Source: Peptococcaceae bacterium BRH_c8a
Lineage (GTDB): Bacteria; Bacillota; Desulfotomaculia; Desulfotomaculales; Desulfallaceae
NCBI GenBank assembly: GCA_000961575.1
Contig: LADP01000046.1
Location: forward strand, 124,001-188,000
DNA length: 64,000 nucleotides
Reading direction: 5' to 3'
Numbering within the stretch: the stretch's first letter is position 1; the number at the start of each line of letters is the position of its first letter. The position numbers and the translations under genes are program-made. This document shows, in pieces, positions 44,247 to 52,664 of this stretch. The notes below the pieces were generated by a model. It was not told the DNA's origin. It saw only the letters and a list, made by a program, of their open reading frames with translations, and made no database searches.

Positions 44247-45320
44247 TTATTTGTATACCCCATATGTTTTAGCCGCTTCTACAATGGCCATAGCATTAAG
44301 CACCGTACCATTGGGCGGATACTCGCAGCCGGGAGCCAGAATAAAGCCGCCGTTGCAGTCCTTAAATGTTTCAATGCACTTCCTGGCCGCCTCCAGGGTA
44401 TCTTCGTAAGTATAAGCAAGCGCCAGTTCCGAGGGCGTCAGGTAACCAACGGTAACGATCTGGTTGCCCCACTTGGCGGCGTGCTCTTCCCAGTTTTTGC
44501 AGTCGTCGGCCGGGTAAGCGTGGGATATGCCTACGGGATCGAGCCATTTCTGCTGGGCGTCAAAGTAAATACCGTTACCGCAGTTGTGCAGCAGCACCGG
44601 CAAACCGGTGGACCGCATGGTATCCATAACCTTTTTGGCGTACGGTGCTTCAATCTTTTCCCACATTTTCTTTCTCATAATGCTCTGCGAAGCATATAGG
44701 GTGTCCTGCATCAGGGCGTGGGCCCCGGCTTCCGCCATCGCCTTGGCGTAGTCGCATAAAACATCGGCAATCACGTCTTCGGCGTGCATTACGGCTTCGG
44801 GGTGCTTCAAGCAATCCATGAAGACCTGCTCATGACCCCTCAGTTGGGAAAGCACGCCCAGCGGGCCGTAAATAAAGGCGCAGATGGCAACTTCCTTACC
44901 AATTCTCTTGGACAGAATGTCGATAACTTTTAAAACCATGCTCATCCTTGGTGTTTCACGGGGGTTGATTCTCTCTATTTTGTAATAATCGTCTCTACCT
45001 TTAATTACGGGGTTATAAGTCTGGGTGTACGCGGTACTATTGACGGGGTATACCACTTCCTGGCCCCAGTCGGCGCACTCTACGGACAGGTCGATCAGCA
45101 GCGTTAAGCAGTCGTCCCCAATAATTTTTTGCGCCTGGATAAAGGACTCCGCACATTCTTCCGCATCGGTGGACCATTTGGGATAATCAACACCCAATAC
45201 CCGCCGTGATGCACCGTTAAACAGTGTGCACACCGGTACCCGGTCCGGCTTCTGTCTGCTTAGGGCAGCGGCTGTCCTTTCCAGTCCGGTCATTTGTTGG
45301 CCTTGAAATAAAGAAGCCAT
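44247..45320 (-). CDS. Substrate:corrinoid methyltransferase I, URO-D family
   Basis: A 357-aa URO-D-fold methyltransferase with zinc-type motifs LLHNCGNGIYF (His-x-Cys) and LAPGCEYPPNGTVLNA. It lies directly upstream of the corrinoid protein gene, the usual position of the enzyme that takes the methyl group from the substrate. Known bacterial relatives act on phenyl methyl ethers or methylamines. The sequence alone does not tell which substrate applies here. AGGGGAGG precedes the ATG. Confidence 0.85.
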   Translation of the reverse strand: MASLFQGQQMTGLERTAAALSRQKPDRVPVCTLFNGASRRVLGVDYPKWSTDAEECAESFIQAQKIIGDDCLTLLIDLSVECADWGQEVVYPVNSTAYTQTYNPVIKGRDDYYKIERINPRETPRMSMVLKVIDILSKRIGKEVAICAFIYGPLGVLSQLRGHEQVFMDCLKHPEAVMHAEDVIADVLCDYAKAMAEAGAHALMQDTLYASQSIMRKKMWEKIEAPYAKKVMDTMRSTGLPVLLHNCGNGIYFDAQQKWLDPVGISHAYPADDCKNWEEHAAKWGNQIVTVGYLTPSELALAYTYEDTLEAARKCIETFKDCNGGFILAPGCEYPPNGTVLNAMAIVEAAKTYGVYK

Positions 45321-45405
45321 TCTTATACCTCCCCTGCTTAAAATTCAGTCCCCTGCTTAAAATTAAAACCTTGGTAAGTTAACTTTAAACAACCCGCATC
45401 CATCT

Positions 45406-45963
45406 TCAATCCAGTAACAGAATCCCTGTATAAATCACCTCCTTAGGATTATCAAGGCCAAAGGGCAAACCTGCTTCCCCGGCTGTTTTGATGACGTCAA
45501 TCCCCATTGCTTCCGCGCTGGGGCGCGCCTGCGTCGGGTTTCGGCAGGGTAAGCCGGATCGAGCCCCGACACACTCTTCACAAATGCGACAATTGGATGC
45601 CCCAAGACCAGTCGAAAAATAAAATCCCAACCCGAGGGCTTTTTTCTCCAGCTCACCCAGCATCAGCTGCGCTCTTCTTTCGGTCTCGGCCAGTTTTTTT
45701 TCTTCTATCCCGTCAGAGACAACCTGAATCACCAGCGCGCAGGAGTATTTGGCTAAAACGGTTCTAAACTCGGCCACCGTCATGGTATTGGGTGGGCAGC
45801 GCAAATTGTTCCCATAGTTTGGGCAAAAGGGAATTTGGCACTTCAGCCTTACCCGTTCATCAACAACTATCTGATTGGCCGGCATCAACTCCGCCCTGTA
45901 AGCCCCCAATACCAGGGCACATTCTTTAACCTCGGCGTATTTTTCAAACTTGGTCTGTGTCAT
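45406..45963 (-). CDS. DUF2284 Cys-rich metal-binding protein
   Basis: The 185-aa protein has Cys clusters typical of DUF2284: RLKCQIPFCPNYGNNLRCPPNTMT near the N-terminus and NCRICEECVGARSGLPCRNP in the second half. These are arranged as for iron-sulfur or zinc sites. The function is unknown; the family is common beside corrinoid methyltransferases in anaerobes. GAGGAGG precedes the ATG. It sits between the VWA protein and methyltransferase I. Confidence 0.83.
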   Translation of the reverse strand: MTQTKFEKYAEVKECALVLGAYRAELMPANQIVVDERVRLKCQIPFCPNYGNNLRCPPNTMTVAEFRTVLAKYSCALVIQVVSDGIEEKKLAETERRAQLMLGELEKKALGLGFYFSTGLGASNCRICEECVGARSGLPCRNPTQARPSAEAMGIDVIKTAGEAGLPFGLDNPKEVIYTGILLLD

Positions 45964-46009
45964 AGTTACCTCCTCATGAATTCAGTAGATAGTTGGTTAG
46001 TTGGTTCTG

Positions 46010-48961
46010 TTAAACAGTCAGCTTCTTATACAACTCCGGCAGCTTAACCGGAAGCAGTTCAATATTGTCAATAACGATATAACCCACCGACCCCATTATC
46101 TTTTCCAGGTATTCCTTACCCTTACGGTCTACGGTAATACAAAACGGGGTAATCAGCTTCATTTTGGCCTCGCTTATGGCCATCCGGGTGTCTTCCTGGG
46201 CATAAAGCAGTTCGTCCCGCTGCAGCCAGGACTTAAAATCAGTATTTTCTGGCTCAGCACAATAATCAAAATCGTATGGCCTTCCATCACTAAGCAATAT
46301 AAGAAGCCGCACCGAAGCTTCAATGCTCTCCAGTTTACTAATGGCATGCCTTACCGCTGCCCCCAAACGAGTCTGCCCGCTGCTCTTAAACCCGCCAAAT
46401 CGCTGCTTGGTTACATCACCGTGGACTTCATCAAATTCTTTGACCACGTAAAAATTGACTCGGTCTCTGCCCTCACTGTTAAAACCGTAAATCGCGTACT
46501 TATCACCCAATACTTCCAGCGCTTCCGCCATAATAATCACCGATTCTTTTTCCACATCCAGTATCGTCTTGCCGCTGTCCAGCACCTGGTCGGTGGAATT
46601 GCTTAAATCGATTAAGAATGCAACCGCTACATCCCGGATGCGTTTGTCAATCCTGGTATAAAATCCGCCCGTTACCATAACGCCTCTTTTGTTATCCACC
46701 CAGGCTTCCACCATAGCATCCAAATCAACCTGGTCACCGTCCTCCTGGCGTCGAAAACGCATGAAACGATCCGGCCTTAACAGGGCAAAGTATCTTTTTA
46801 ATGACGACACCAGACCGTAGTGATGCTCAAGCGTCTCCCGTACAAAAGCAGCCGAGCTGGGTCGCAATGTAAACTCCCTTACCCTGACCCAGTCCGGTTT
46901 ATATCCCCCCTGGTTGCAATCCCACTCGTCGTAGTCCGCCATAGCCCGGCAAGAATCGTTTTCTTCCTGGACAAAATCCGCTATTAGACCGGTTAAATAT
47001 TCAATATACGGTTCCTTGTCAAGCTCACCGGGAAGGGCCTTAATAACCGCCTGGCCGTAGTACTTACCGCTCCCGTAACCCATCTCAGAACATTTTCGTT
47101 CCACCGACCGAGATACAGCCAGCAGTATGGGGCTCAAACCGCTTCTGGCGGTTAACCGACCAAAATCCCTGATGGCCTTGATATCCTGGCTATGCTCCCC
47201 GATATACAAATACCACCTGGTAGCCAAATGCAGACTGTCGGCCACACAAGCCTCTCCGGCAACAACTGACTGCCAAAAAACCGCAAAGGTTTGTTCAAAA
47301 TATCCCGTACCGGCATCGGTAATTTGACCATCGCCCAAGGTTGCCGCGGCCACTGCTCCGGCCGCGTTGCTTAACAAACTGCCGCCATTTGCTTCTTCAT
47401 CCACAGAATCCCGGGATAATAACTCCCTTTCCAGGCCAGGGTAGGACATAAGCAATAATTTTTTCACCCGGGCATCTTCAATCAACTCGAACAAGTGCAG
47501 GATTAAGCTGTAGTTTTCAAAGAGTGAAAAATAAAGGTGATATTCAGAAATTTCTGCGTATTCTGTCGATAAATTAAATTCACCGGCAGTATCAGCCAAC
47601 ATTTGTGGCTCTATGGCATAAGTACCCCCAATTAAATGAGCTACCTCGTGGATCAACAACGACTTATAAATGCTTAGGTTCTCTCCCGCTGTTGGATAGA
47701 CGCTGATAAACCGCGGCAAGTAAACCCGTTTGCCGTCGCCGGTCGACGAACCAGATCCCCTTCCGATAACCTCCCGGGGCAGCAAGGCCGAAGACTTAAT
47801 AATAATTTCCCGGTTAAAAAAAGCAACCGCATAAAGGGTCAGGCTCTTAACAACATCATCCAGGTCAATGCCCCGCCGAAAGGAAACCAGTTGTTTCCTG
47901 CTTTCCCTGGTCTGCAAGGCAACATTTTCAGCAAGCCGGTCTTCTTGCCCGCAGTGCTCGGCCCAAACCCAGGCAAACCAGTCCTGGAATTCCTCAATGT
48001 TTAATTCGTCAAATATCCGGTCACCGGATGCAGCAAACGCCAAGGCCGCCTTTTTACTTACCCCGGCCAGACGAAGCACCGCACCGGACCATGAGGCAAG
48101 GCCTTTTCCTTTAATCAGCGGCAAAACCCGGCCGCTTGCTCTGGCATATTCCAGCGCCACAGTTGCATCAACCGGATACAGTCCTTCTATCCAGCGACTC
48201 CACTCCGGCAGCAGTCGCTTAGAGATACGGGCACCCAATTTTTGCACCAAGCTGGGTACGGTATTAAAAAATACTATGGCCAATTCAATATCCAGGGCCA
48301 ACAGCCTTTTTCCCCTGGTTATTAAACTGCCGAAAACTTCAAATGAACATTGCGGCCATATGGCACCCGATTTGAAGTAAGCTTCGCCTAACCTGGTATC
48401 TCGGCGGGCAAAATGAAATCCCTCATCATACCAGTCCTTTATAGCACTACCCGGTAAGTACCTGGTGGCCATAGGTATGGCCCCAAAAAACTCCATTGCG
48501 GCCGGCCAGCTTACCAAACTTAGTTCCAGACAACTTTCCAGCAGCATAAGCTGCTTGGTTTCATCAACACCAGCAAAGATGTCTTTACTTTGCTTAATAA
48601 TTAAATTACCAGTATTTTGATTGTACCTGCAGGCTGATATATAAAACTGCGCCCAGCTGAACATGGCCTCCGGTGTTAAAACGCCCTGCACAGTGGGGCT
48701 GTAATTAAGCCAGTTCCACAATGTTTCCCACGGTGCGCCGGTAATCTCCATCGTCAACGGCAGCCAACTAAGCGCAAAACCCCTGTCCCCGGTCCGGGCA
48801 AGCACAGCCACGGACTGCTTAAATGGCTCCAGGCCCTTGGAATTGGTGTTAGCAAGAGTTATAGCACACTCCGCAACCAACTCCCTGAGCCGGTGGTCAA
48901 AAAAACCGGTATGCTCCTGAATTAAGCTATCAATTGTTTCGATTCCATCGCTGTACGGCAC
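46010..48961 (-). CDS. Large NorD/CobT-like VWA protein with HExxH motif
   Basis: A 983-aa protein with a C-terminal von Willebrand A domain (about 778-983), whose MIDAS reads DLSNST (Asp785, Ser787, Ser789) with later LSDGRPYDFDY. Such domains partner MoxR ATPases, as in NorQ-NorD and CobS-CobT. The large N-terminal part is mainly helical and includes LLIHEVAHLIGG (HEVAH, about 438-442), a zinc-protease-like signature. A GTG start follows AAAGGGG. It lies directly after the MoxR gene. Function is unproven; the pair probably remodels or loads metal into a locus enzyme. Confidence 0.82.
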   Translation of the reverse strand: MPYSDGIETIDSLIQEHTGFFDHRLRELVAECAITLANTNSKGLEPFKQSVAVLARTGDRGFALSWLPLTMEITGAPWETLWNWLNYSPTVQGVLTPEAMFSWAQFYISACRYNQNTGNLIIKQSKDIFAGVDETKQLMLLESCLELSLVSWPAAMEFFGAIPMATRYLPGSAIKDWYDEGFHFARRDTRLGEAYFKSGAIWPQCSFEVFGSLITRGKRLLALDIELAIVFFNTVPSLVQKLGARISKRLLPEWSRWIEGLYPVDATVALEYARASGRVLPLIKGKGLASWSGAVLRLAGVSKKAALAFAASGDRIFDELNIEEFQDWFAWVWAEHCGQEDRLAENVALQTRESRKQLVSFRRGIDLDDVVKSLTLYAVAFFNREIIIKSSALLPREVIGRGSGSSTGDGKRVYLPRFISVYPTAGENLSIYKSLLIHEVAHLIGGTYAIEPQMLADTAGEFNLSTEYAEISEYHLYFSLFENYSLILHLFELIEDARVKKLLLMSYPGLERELLSRDSVDEEANGGSLLSNAAGAVAAATLGDGQITDAGTGYFEQTFAVFWQSVVAGEACVADSLHLATRWYLYIGEHSQDIKAIRDFGRLTARSGLSPILLAVSRSVERKCSEMGYGSGKYYGQAVIKALPGELDKEPYIEYLTGLIADFVQEENDSCRAMADYDEWDCNQGGYKPDWVRVREFTLRPSSAAFVRETLEHHYGLVSSLKRYFALLRPDRFMRFRRQEDGDQVDLDAMVEAWVDNKRGVMVTGGFYTRIDKRIRDVAVAFLIDLSNSTDQVLDSGKTILDVEKESVIIMAEALEVLGDKYAIYGFNSEGRDRVNFYVVKEFDEVHGDVTKQRFGGFKSSGQTRLGAAVRHAISKLESIEASVRLLILLSDGRPYDFDYCAEPENTDFKSWLQRDELLYAQEDTRMAISEAKMKLITPFCITVDRKGKEYLEKIMGSVGYIVIDNIELLPVKLPELYKKLTV

Positions 48962-48977
48962 GTTGCAACCCCTTTAA

Positions 48978-49787
48978 TTAAGTAAAAATTGAAACCGTGA
49001 CTTCCTCCAAGCTTCTCTGGATGGAAAAATCATCCGTTAGAGGATTAATCATCGTAACCTTGATGGCATCCCGCAACGGAACACCTTGGTTGATTAAACC
49101 GGCAGCATATATCAACAGCCTGGTGCTTACGCCTTCTTCCAGGCCCCTGTTTTTTAAACCCCTTATCTTGCCTGCCAATTCGACCAGTTTTTCCGCTACC
49201 TGCTGCTCAACACCGGTTTCTTTAATCACAATTTCTACTTCCTGTTCCCGGGCCGGAAAATCGAATTCCAGTGACACAAACCGCTGCTTGGTACTTTGTT
49301 TTAAATCCTTCAAAATAGTCTGGTAGCCCGGATTATAAGAAACCACCAGCAGAAAATCATCCGGCGCTTCAATCATCTCCCCTTTTTTTTCAAGGGGCAG
49401 GATCCTTCTGTCGTCGGTTAATGGATGGATAACCACAATGGTATCCTTGCGGGCCTCAACTACTTCATCCAGGTAAAAAATAGCCCCTCTTTTTACTGCA
49501 ATTGTTAAAGGCCCGTCTACCCATTCAGTCTGCTCGCCCTTGAGCAGATATCTTCCCACCAGGTCAGAAGTGGTTAAATCTTCATGACAGGCAATGGTAA
49601 TCAACGGCCGTTTAAGTCTAAAGGCCATGTACTCCAGAAACCTGGTTTTCCCACAGCCTGTCGGACCTTTCAAAAGAACGGGCAGTTTCTTACCGGCCGC
49701 GGCATTAAATAACTCTATTTCCCTTCCTGTTGGCAGGTAATATGGTTCTTTTTCGCGCTTGAAATCACCAATTTTATATACTGTCAA
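48978..49787 (-). CDS. MoxR/NorQ-family AAA+ ATPase
   Basis: A 269-aa AAA+ protein of the NorQ/CbbQ/GvpN branch: Walker A LLKGPTGCGKTRFLEY, Walker B GAIFYLDEVVEAR, sensor 1 LLVVSYNPGYQ and arginine-finger region STKQRFVSLEF. Its start TTG has GGGGTGTG upstream. The gene ends 16 bp before the VWA gene, so the two act as a pair. NorQ and CbbQ activate metalloenzymes (nitric oxide reductase, Rubisco), and CobS drives cobalt insertion. No such client is encoded here, which leaves the corrinoid or methyltransferase proteins as candidate clients. Confidence 0.88.
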   Translation of the reverse strand: MTVYKIGDFKREKEPYYLPTGREIELFNAAAGKKLPVLLKGPTGCGKTRFLEYMAFRLKRPLITIACHEDLTTSDLVGRYLLKGEQTEWVDGPLTIAVKRGAIFYLDEVVEARKDTIVVIHPLTDDRRILPLEKKGEMIEAPDDFLLVVSYNPGYQTILKDLKQSTKQRFVSLEFDFPAREQEVEIVIKETGVEQQVAEKLVELAGKIRGLKNRGLEEGVSTRLLIYAAGLINQGVPLRDAIKVTMINPLTDDFSIQRSLEEVTVSIFT

Positions 49788-49812
49788 TTTTCACACCCCA
49801 CGCAGCAAAGTA

Positions 49813-50709
49813 TTATTTATGTTGTATTTCAGCCAACCTTTTTTCCAGGTCACTTCTCTTTACGTCCTTACCAATGAAGATAAACTTGTTTTCTTCTCCG
49901 CCCTTCATTTGCCTAAAAGAAACATTCCCCTCGACGAAATCAAAATTTTCATAAACCGAGCCCGTGCTGTATATCCCTTTTGCCCGCAAGATGTTGCCGT
50001 ACTGGCCATCCTTCAATTCATCAAGCAGAGCTCTGACTTCACTTTGTACATAAGCGGCGTCTTTATTGGTAACAGCAAAAGAGTCAAAGGTATGGTCAAA
50101 ATGCAGGTGCAAAAAGTGTTCACCCTGTTTTTTCTCGACTTCCGGTATATTCGCCTCGCAGTTTACCGCATGGATAATAATAGCCGATTCATTATACTTT
50201 CTAATTTCCTGTTCCACTGCATTCAGTGTCGCGGGGGGTACTAGGTCTACCTTGTTAACCATGATAATGTCCGAGTTAGCCAACTGGTCGGTATAAAAAT
50301 CTCCAAAAAGTCCACTATGTATATTGGGTAAAAACCTGTCCGCATCGACAATGCCAATAATGGCCTCAATTTCCAGACCCAACTTTTCCTGAACCGGCTC
50401 CAGCGCCTCTAATATACCCGAGGGCACTGCAAGACCTGACGGCTCAATGATTAATCTTTCGGGGTTGATTTTAGTTCTAATTTCAGTAACCGCCTGCACA
50501 AAATCATTGGCCAGGGTACAGCAAATACACCCGCTGGGCAATTCCACCATATCAATGTTCTCCCCGCGCTGGATTAACTCGGCGTCAATGCCAATATCCC
50601 CAAACTCGTTAACCAGGACTGCGTTAAAAGCGTCTTTTTTCTGCAAAATATTGCAGATACAGGTAGTTTTGCCGGCACCTAAAAACCCGCAGATAATTTT
50701 AATTTTCAT
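49813..50709 (-). CDS. CobW/G3E-family GTPase metallochaperone
   Basis: A 298-aa G3E GTPase: P-loop GFLGAGKTTCICN, the metal-binding ELPSGCICCTL (CxCC), IIEPSGLAVPSG and the guanine-specificity NKVD. The C-terminal CobW_C-like part is short. Members deliver metals such as cobalt, zinc or nickel to enzymes. The position directly before the MoxR-VWA pair and after a corrinoid protein gene suggests a cobalt or corrinoid-related role. AGGGAGG precedes the ATG. Confidence 0.88.
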   Translation of the reverse strand: MKIKIICGFLGAGKTTCICNILQKKDAFNAVLVNEFGDIGIDAELIQRGENIDMVELPSGCICCTLANDFVQAVTEIRTKINPERLIIEPSGLAVPSGILEALEPVQEKLGLEIEAIIGIVDADRFLPNIHSGLFGDFYTDQLANSDIIMVNKVDLVPPATLNAVEQEIRKYNESAIIIHAVNCEANIPEVEKKQGEHFLHLHFDHTFDSFAVTNKDAAYVQSEVRALLDELKDGQYGNILRAKGIYSTGSVYENFDFVEGNVSFRQMKGGEENKFIFIGKDVKRSDLEKRLAEIQHK

Positions 50710-50850
50710 GAAATAGTTACCTCCCTGTGTACTTGTGTAATAAGTTTTTTCTATTACTAAACTAATGAGTAAAAAAAATGAATGTTCTGACTATTTAGCT
50801 ACATTATAGCAAGCCAACCAAAATAAATCAACATATTAGTTGACTAAATA

Positions 50851-51528
50851 CTATCCAAATCCGGTTTCTATCTTAATTTGATTCATAAGGTTAATGGCCA
50901 CTTTTAAAGCATGATTGGCGTCTTCCCCATAACCACTGGCGCCCCATCGGCGAGCAACTTTTTCGGTAACCGGAGCACCCCCGATTAATACTTTAATCCC
51001 CGGGTTTTGTTCCTTGATAATTTTTATAATCTTTCTCATCTCAAACATAGTAGTGGTCATCATAGTTGATAAACAGATGATGTCCGGATTTACTTTTTCT
51101 GCTGTAAGAATAAATTTCTCAAACGGCACATCTCTGCCAAGATCGTATATTTTAAAACCGGATATTTCCAGCATCATTTTAACAATATTTTTCCCTATAT
51201 CATGAATATCGCCGCTGACTACACCAATAATAACCTTGCCCTTAACTGCAACCTCTTTTTTATCAATTTTTACCCGTAACAATTCCAGACCTTTATATAG
51301 CACATCAGCACACAACAGCATTTCCGGGATAAAATACACCTGGTCTTCATAGAGCCGACCTACTTCCTCCATGCCCGGCACAAGCCCGTTAAAAATAGCT
51401 ATGGCAGGTTCATAACCGGTTTCCAGCCATTGTCTGATGGTTTCTTCCATTTGAATTTCATCAAAAAAGATTACCGCTTCTTTAAGTTTGTTTAACATTT
51501 CGTTTTCAATATTCATCGCATTATCCAT
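50851..51528 (-). CDS. Corrinoid (cobalamin-binding) methyltransferase protein (copy 2)
   Basis: A 225-aa paralogue of the corrinoid protein at 43.5-44.2 kb with the same two-domain plan. A helical cap (YEPAIAIFNGLVPGMEEVGRLYE) precedes a B12-binding domain with GDIHDIGKNIVKMM, STMMTTTM and IGGAPVTEKVARRWGASGYG. It is more AT-rich in codon use than copy 1. No methyltransferase gene touches it; it sits between a regulator and the CobW gene, so it may serve a different substrate or be the one matured by the CobW-MoxR-VWA set. GGGGGTTGG precedes the ATG. Confidence 0.92.
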   Translation of the reverse strand: MDNAMNIENEMLNKLKEAVIFFDEIQMEETIRQWLETGYEPAIAIFNGLVPGMEEVGRLYEDQVYFIPEMLLCADVLYKGLELLRVKIDKKEVAVKGKVIIGVVSGDIHDIGKNIVKMMLEISGFKIYDLGRDVPFEKFILTAEKVNPDIICLSTMMTTTMFEMRKIIKIIKEQNPGIKVLIGGAPVTEKVARRWGASGYGEDANHALKVAINLMNQIKIETGFG

Positions 51529-51568
51529 TATGCCAACCCCCTAAAAAATCATGCGAGCACATTTATCG

Positions 51569-52342
51569 TCAAGGTAATAAATAATTCTTATTTTTTTGAA
51601 AAAATTCGATGTAATTAATAATGTACTTGATCTCGTTGTTCTGGAAACCTCTAAGCGTCCTTAATACAGTTTGCACATTTGGATCACCCAGCAGTTCAAT
51701 TACATCGGGGTTTAAAGTGGAAAGTAGATCTTCCACGTCCTTATTTTCCATAAGCAGGTAGGAGGAAGGGATGTACAAATTATTTGCAATGTTTTGCAGA
51801 GTTTCCAACGCCGGGGTGGTTTGGCCGTTTTCAATCTGACTGATCAGACCGGGGGTTACATTAACCTTTTCTGCTAGTTCCGTGACGGTAAAACCCCTGT
51901 CCAAACGGATTTTCTTTATTCTTTTACCTATACTGTTGCTGTTTTCACTCAAATCAAGAAAAAATTTAATCGTTACATTTAAACCTTCTGATATTTTTTT
52001 TACAGCATCAAGATCGGGGGTTTCCAAACCTGCCTCAAATTTAACTAACTGTCCTGCCGGGATATCGCATATTTCCGATAAATCTTCTACGCTCAACCCC
52101 CTGCTTTCCCGCATGTACACAAGCTTTTTACCCGTAAAAACATCATCCTGGGCGCCAACGAGAAAATTAACGGGCAGGTTTAGTTTTTCACTAATCTTTC
52201 TCAACACCTGAATAGAAGGCTTACGCAGGTTTCTCTCCAGGGCACTTAAATAAGAAGTAGAAATTTCTATCTTATCCGCCAGTTCGTTTAAAGTTAAACC
52301 TCTTTCTTTCCTAAAATCTCTAATTATTTGGCCTAAGTTCAA
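51569..52342 (-). CDS. Triple-HTH XRE-family regulator
   Basis: A 257-aa protein made of three consecutive HTH_3 (Cro/C1-type) units at about residues 7-61, 73-127 and 138-192, each about 55 aa. Examples are LRKERGLTLNELADKIEISTSYLSALE-like, ESRGLSVEDLSEICDIP and DRGFTVTELAEKVNVTPGLISQIE. A short helical C-terminus follows. Three DNA-binding units in one chain are unusual. It begins the methyltransferase locus and is 40 bp before corrinoid protein 2, so it probably controls this locus. The start is a TTG after TGGAGTG. Confidence 0.87.
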   Translation of the reverse strand: MNLGQIIRDFRKERGLTLNELADKIEISTSYLSALERNLRKPSIQVLRKISEKLNLPVNFLVGAQDDVFTGKKLVYMRESRGLSVEDLSEICDIPAGQLVKFEAGLETPDLDAVKKISEGLNVTIKFFLDLSENSNSIGKRIKKIRLDRGFTVTELAEKVNVTPGLISQIENGQTTPALETLQNIANNLYIPSSYLLMENKDVEDLLSTLNPDVIELLGDPNVQTVLRTLRGFQNNEIKYIINYIEFFQKNKNYLLP

Positions 52343-52469
52343 AATTGTAACACTCCATTTTTTGCTTAAAACCTTTTTGTCTGAATATTGGTATTATTTA
52401 TCATAACAACTAAATCATTTTTTGTCTATTGTAAGAAATAACTTTGTTTCGACAATTCAGGGTTGCCAC

Positions 52470-52653
52470 GGTTGTCATGGGGACGGTTTCGGTGACAGAC
52501 GCGCTTTTCGTATGTCAACGGAACCGTCCCCGTGACAACCCCCTGCGACAAAAGAACCGGCTCCCTCTTAGTGAGGTGCCGGTCCCTTTAGTCATTGGAT
52601 TAAAAGCCAGGAGCTATCCCAAGTGTGTCAAAGGAACCGTCCCCTTGACACAC
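52470..52653. repeat. Inverted GGTTGTCATGGGGACGG pair and GTGTCAAAGGAACCG palindrome
   Basis: The 320-bp gap holds two opposed units of a variant family (52470-52497 and 52513-52540; GGGGACGGTTnCGnTGACA). A standard GTGTCAAAGGAACCG...GACACAC copy lies at 52623-52653, next to the SLH gene stop. No gene is seen. Confidence 0.85.
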
Positions 52654-52664
52654 ATGATGGAGAA

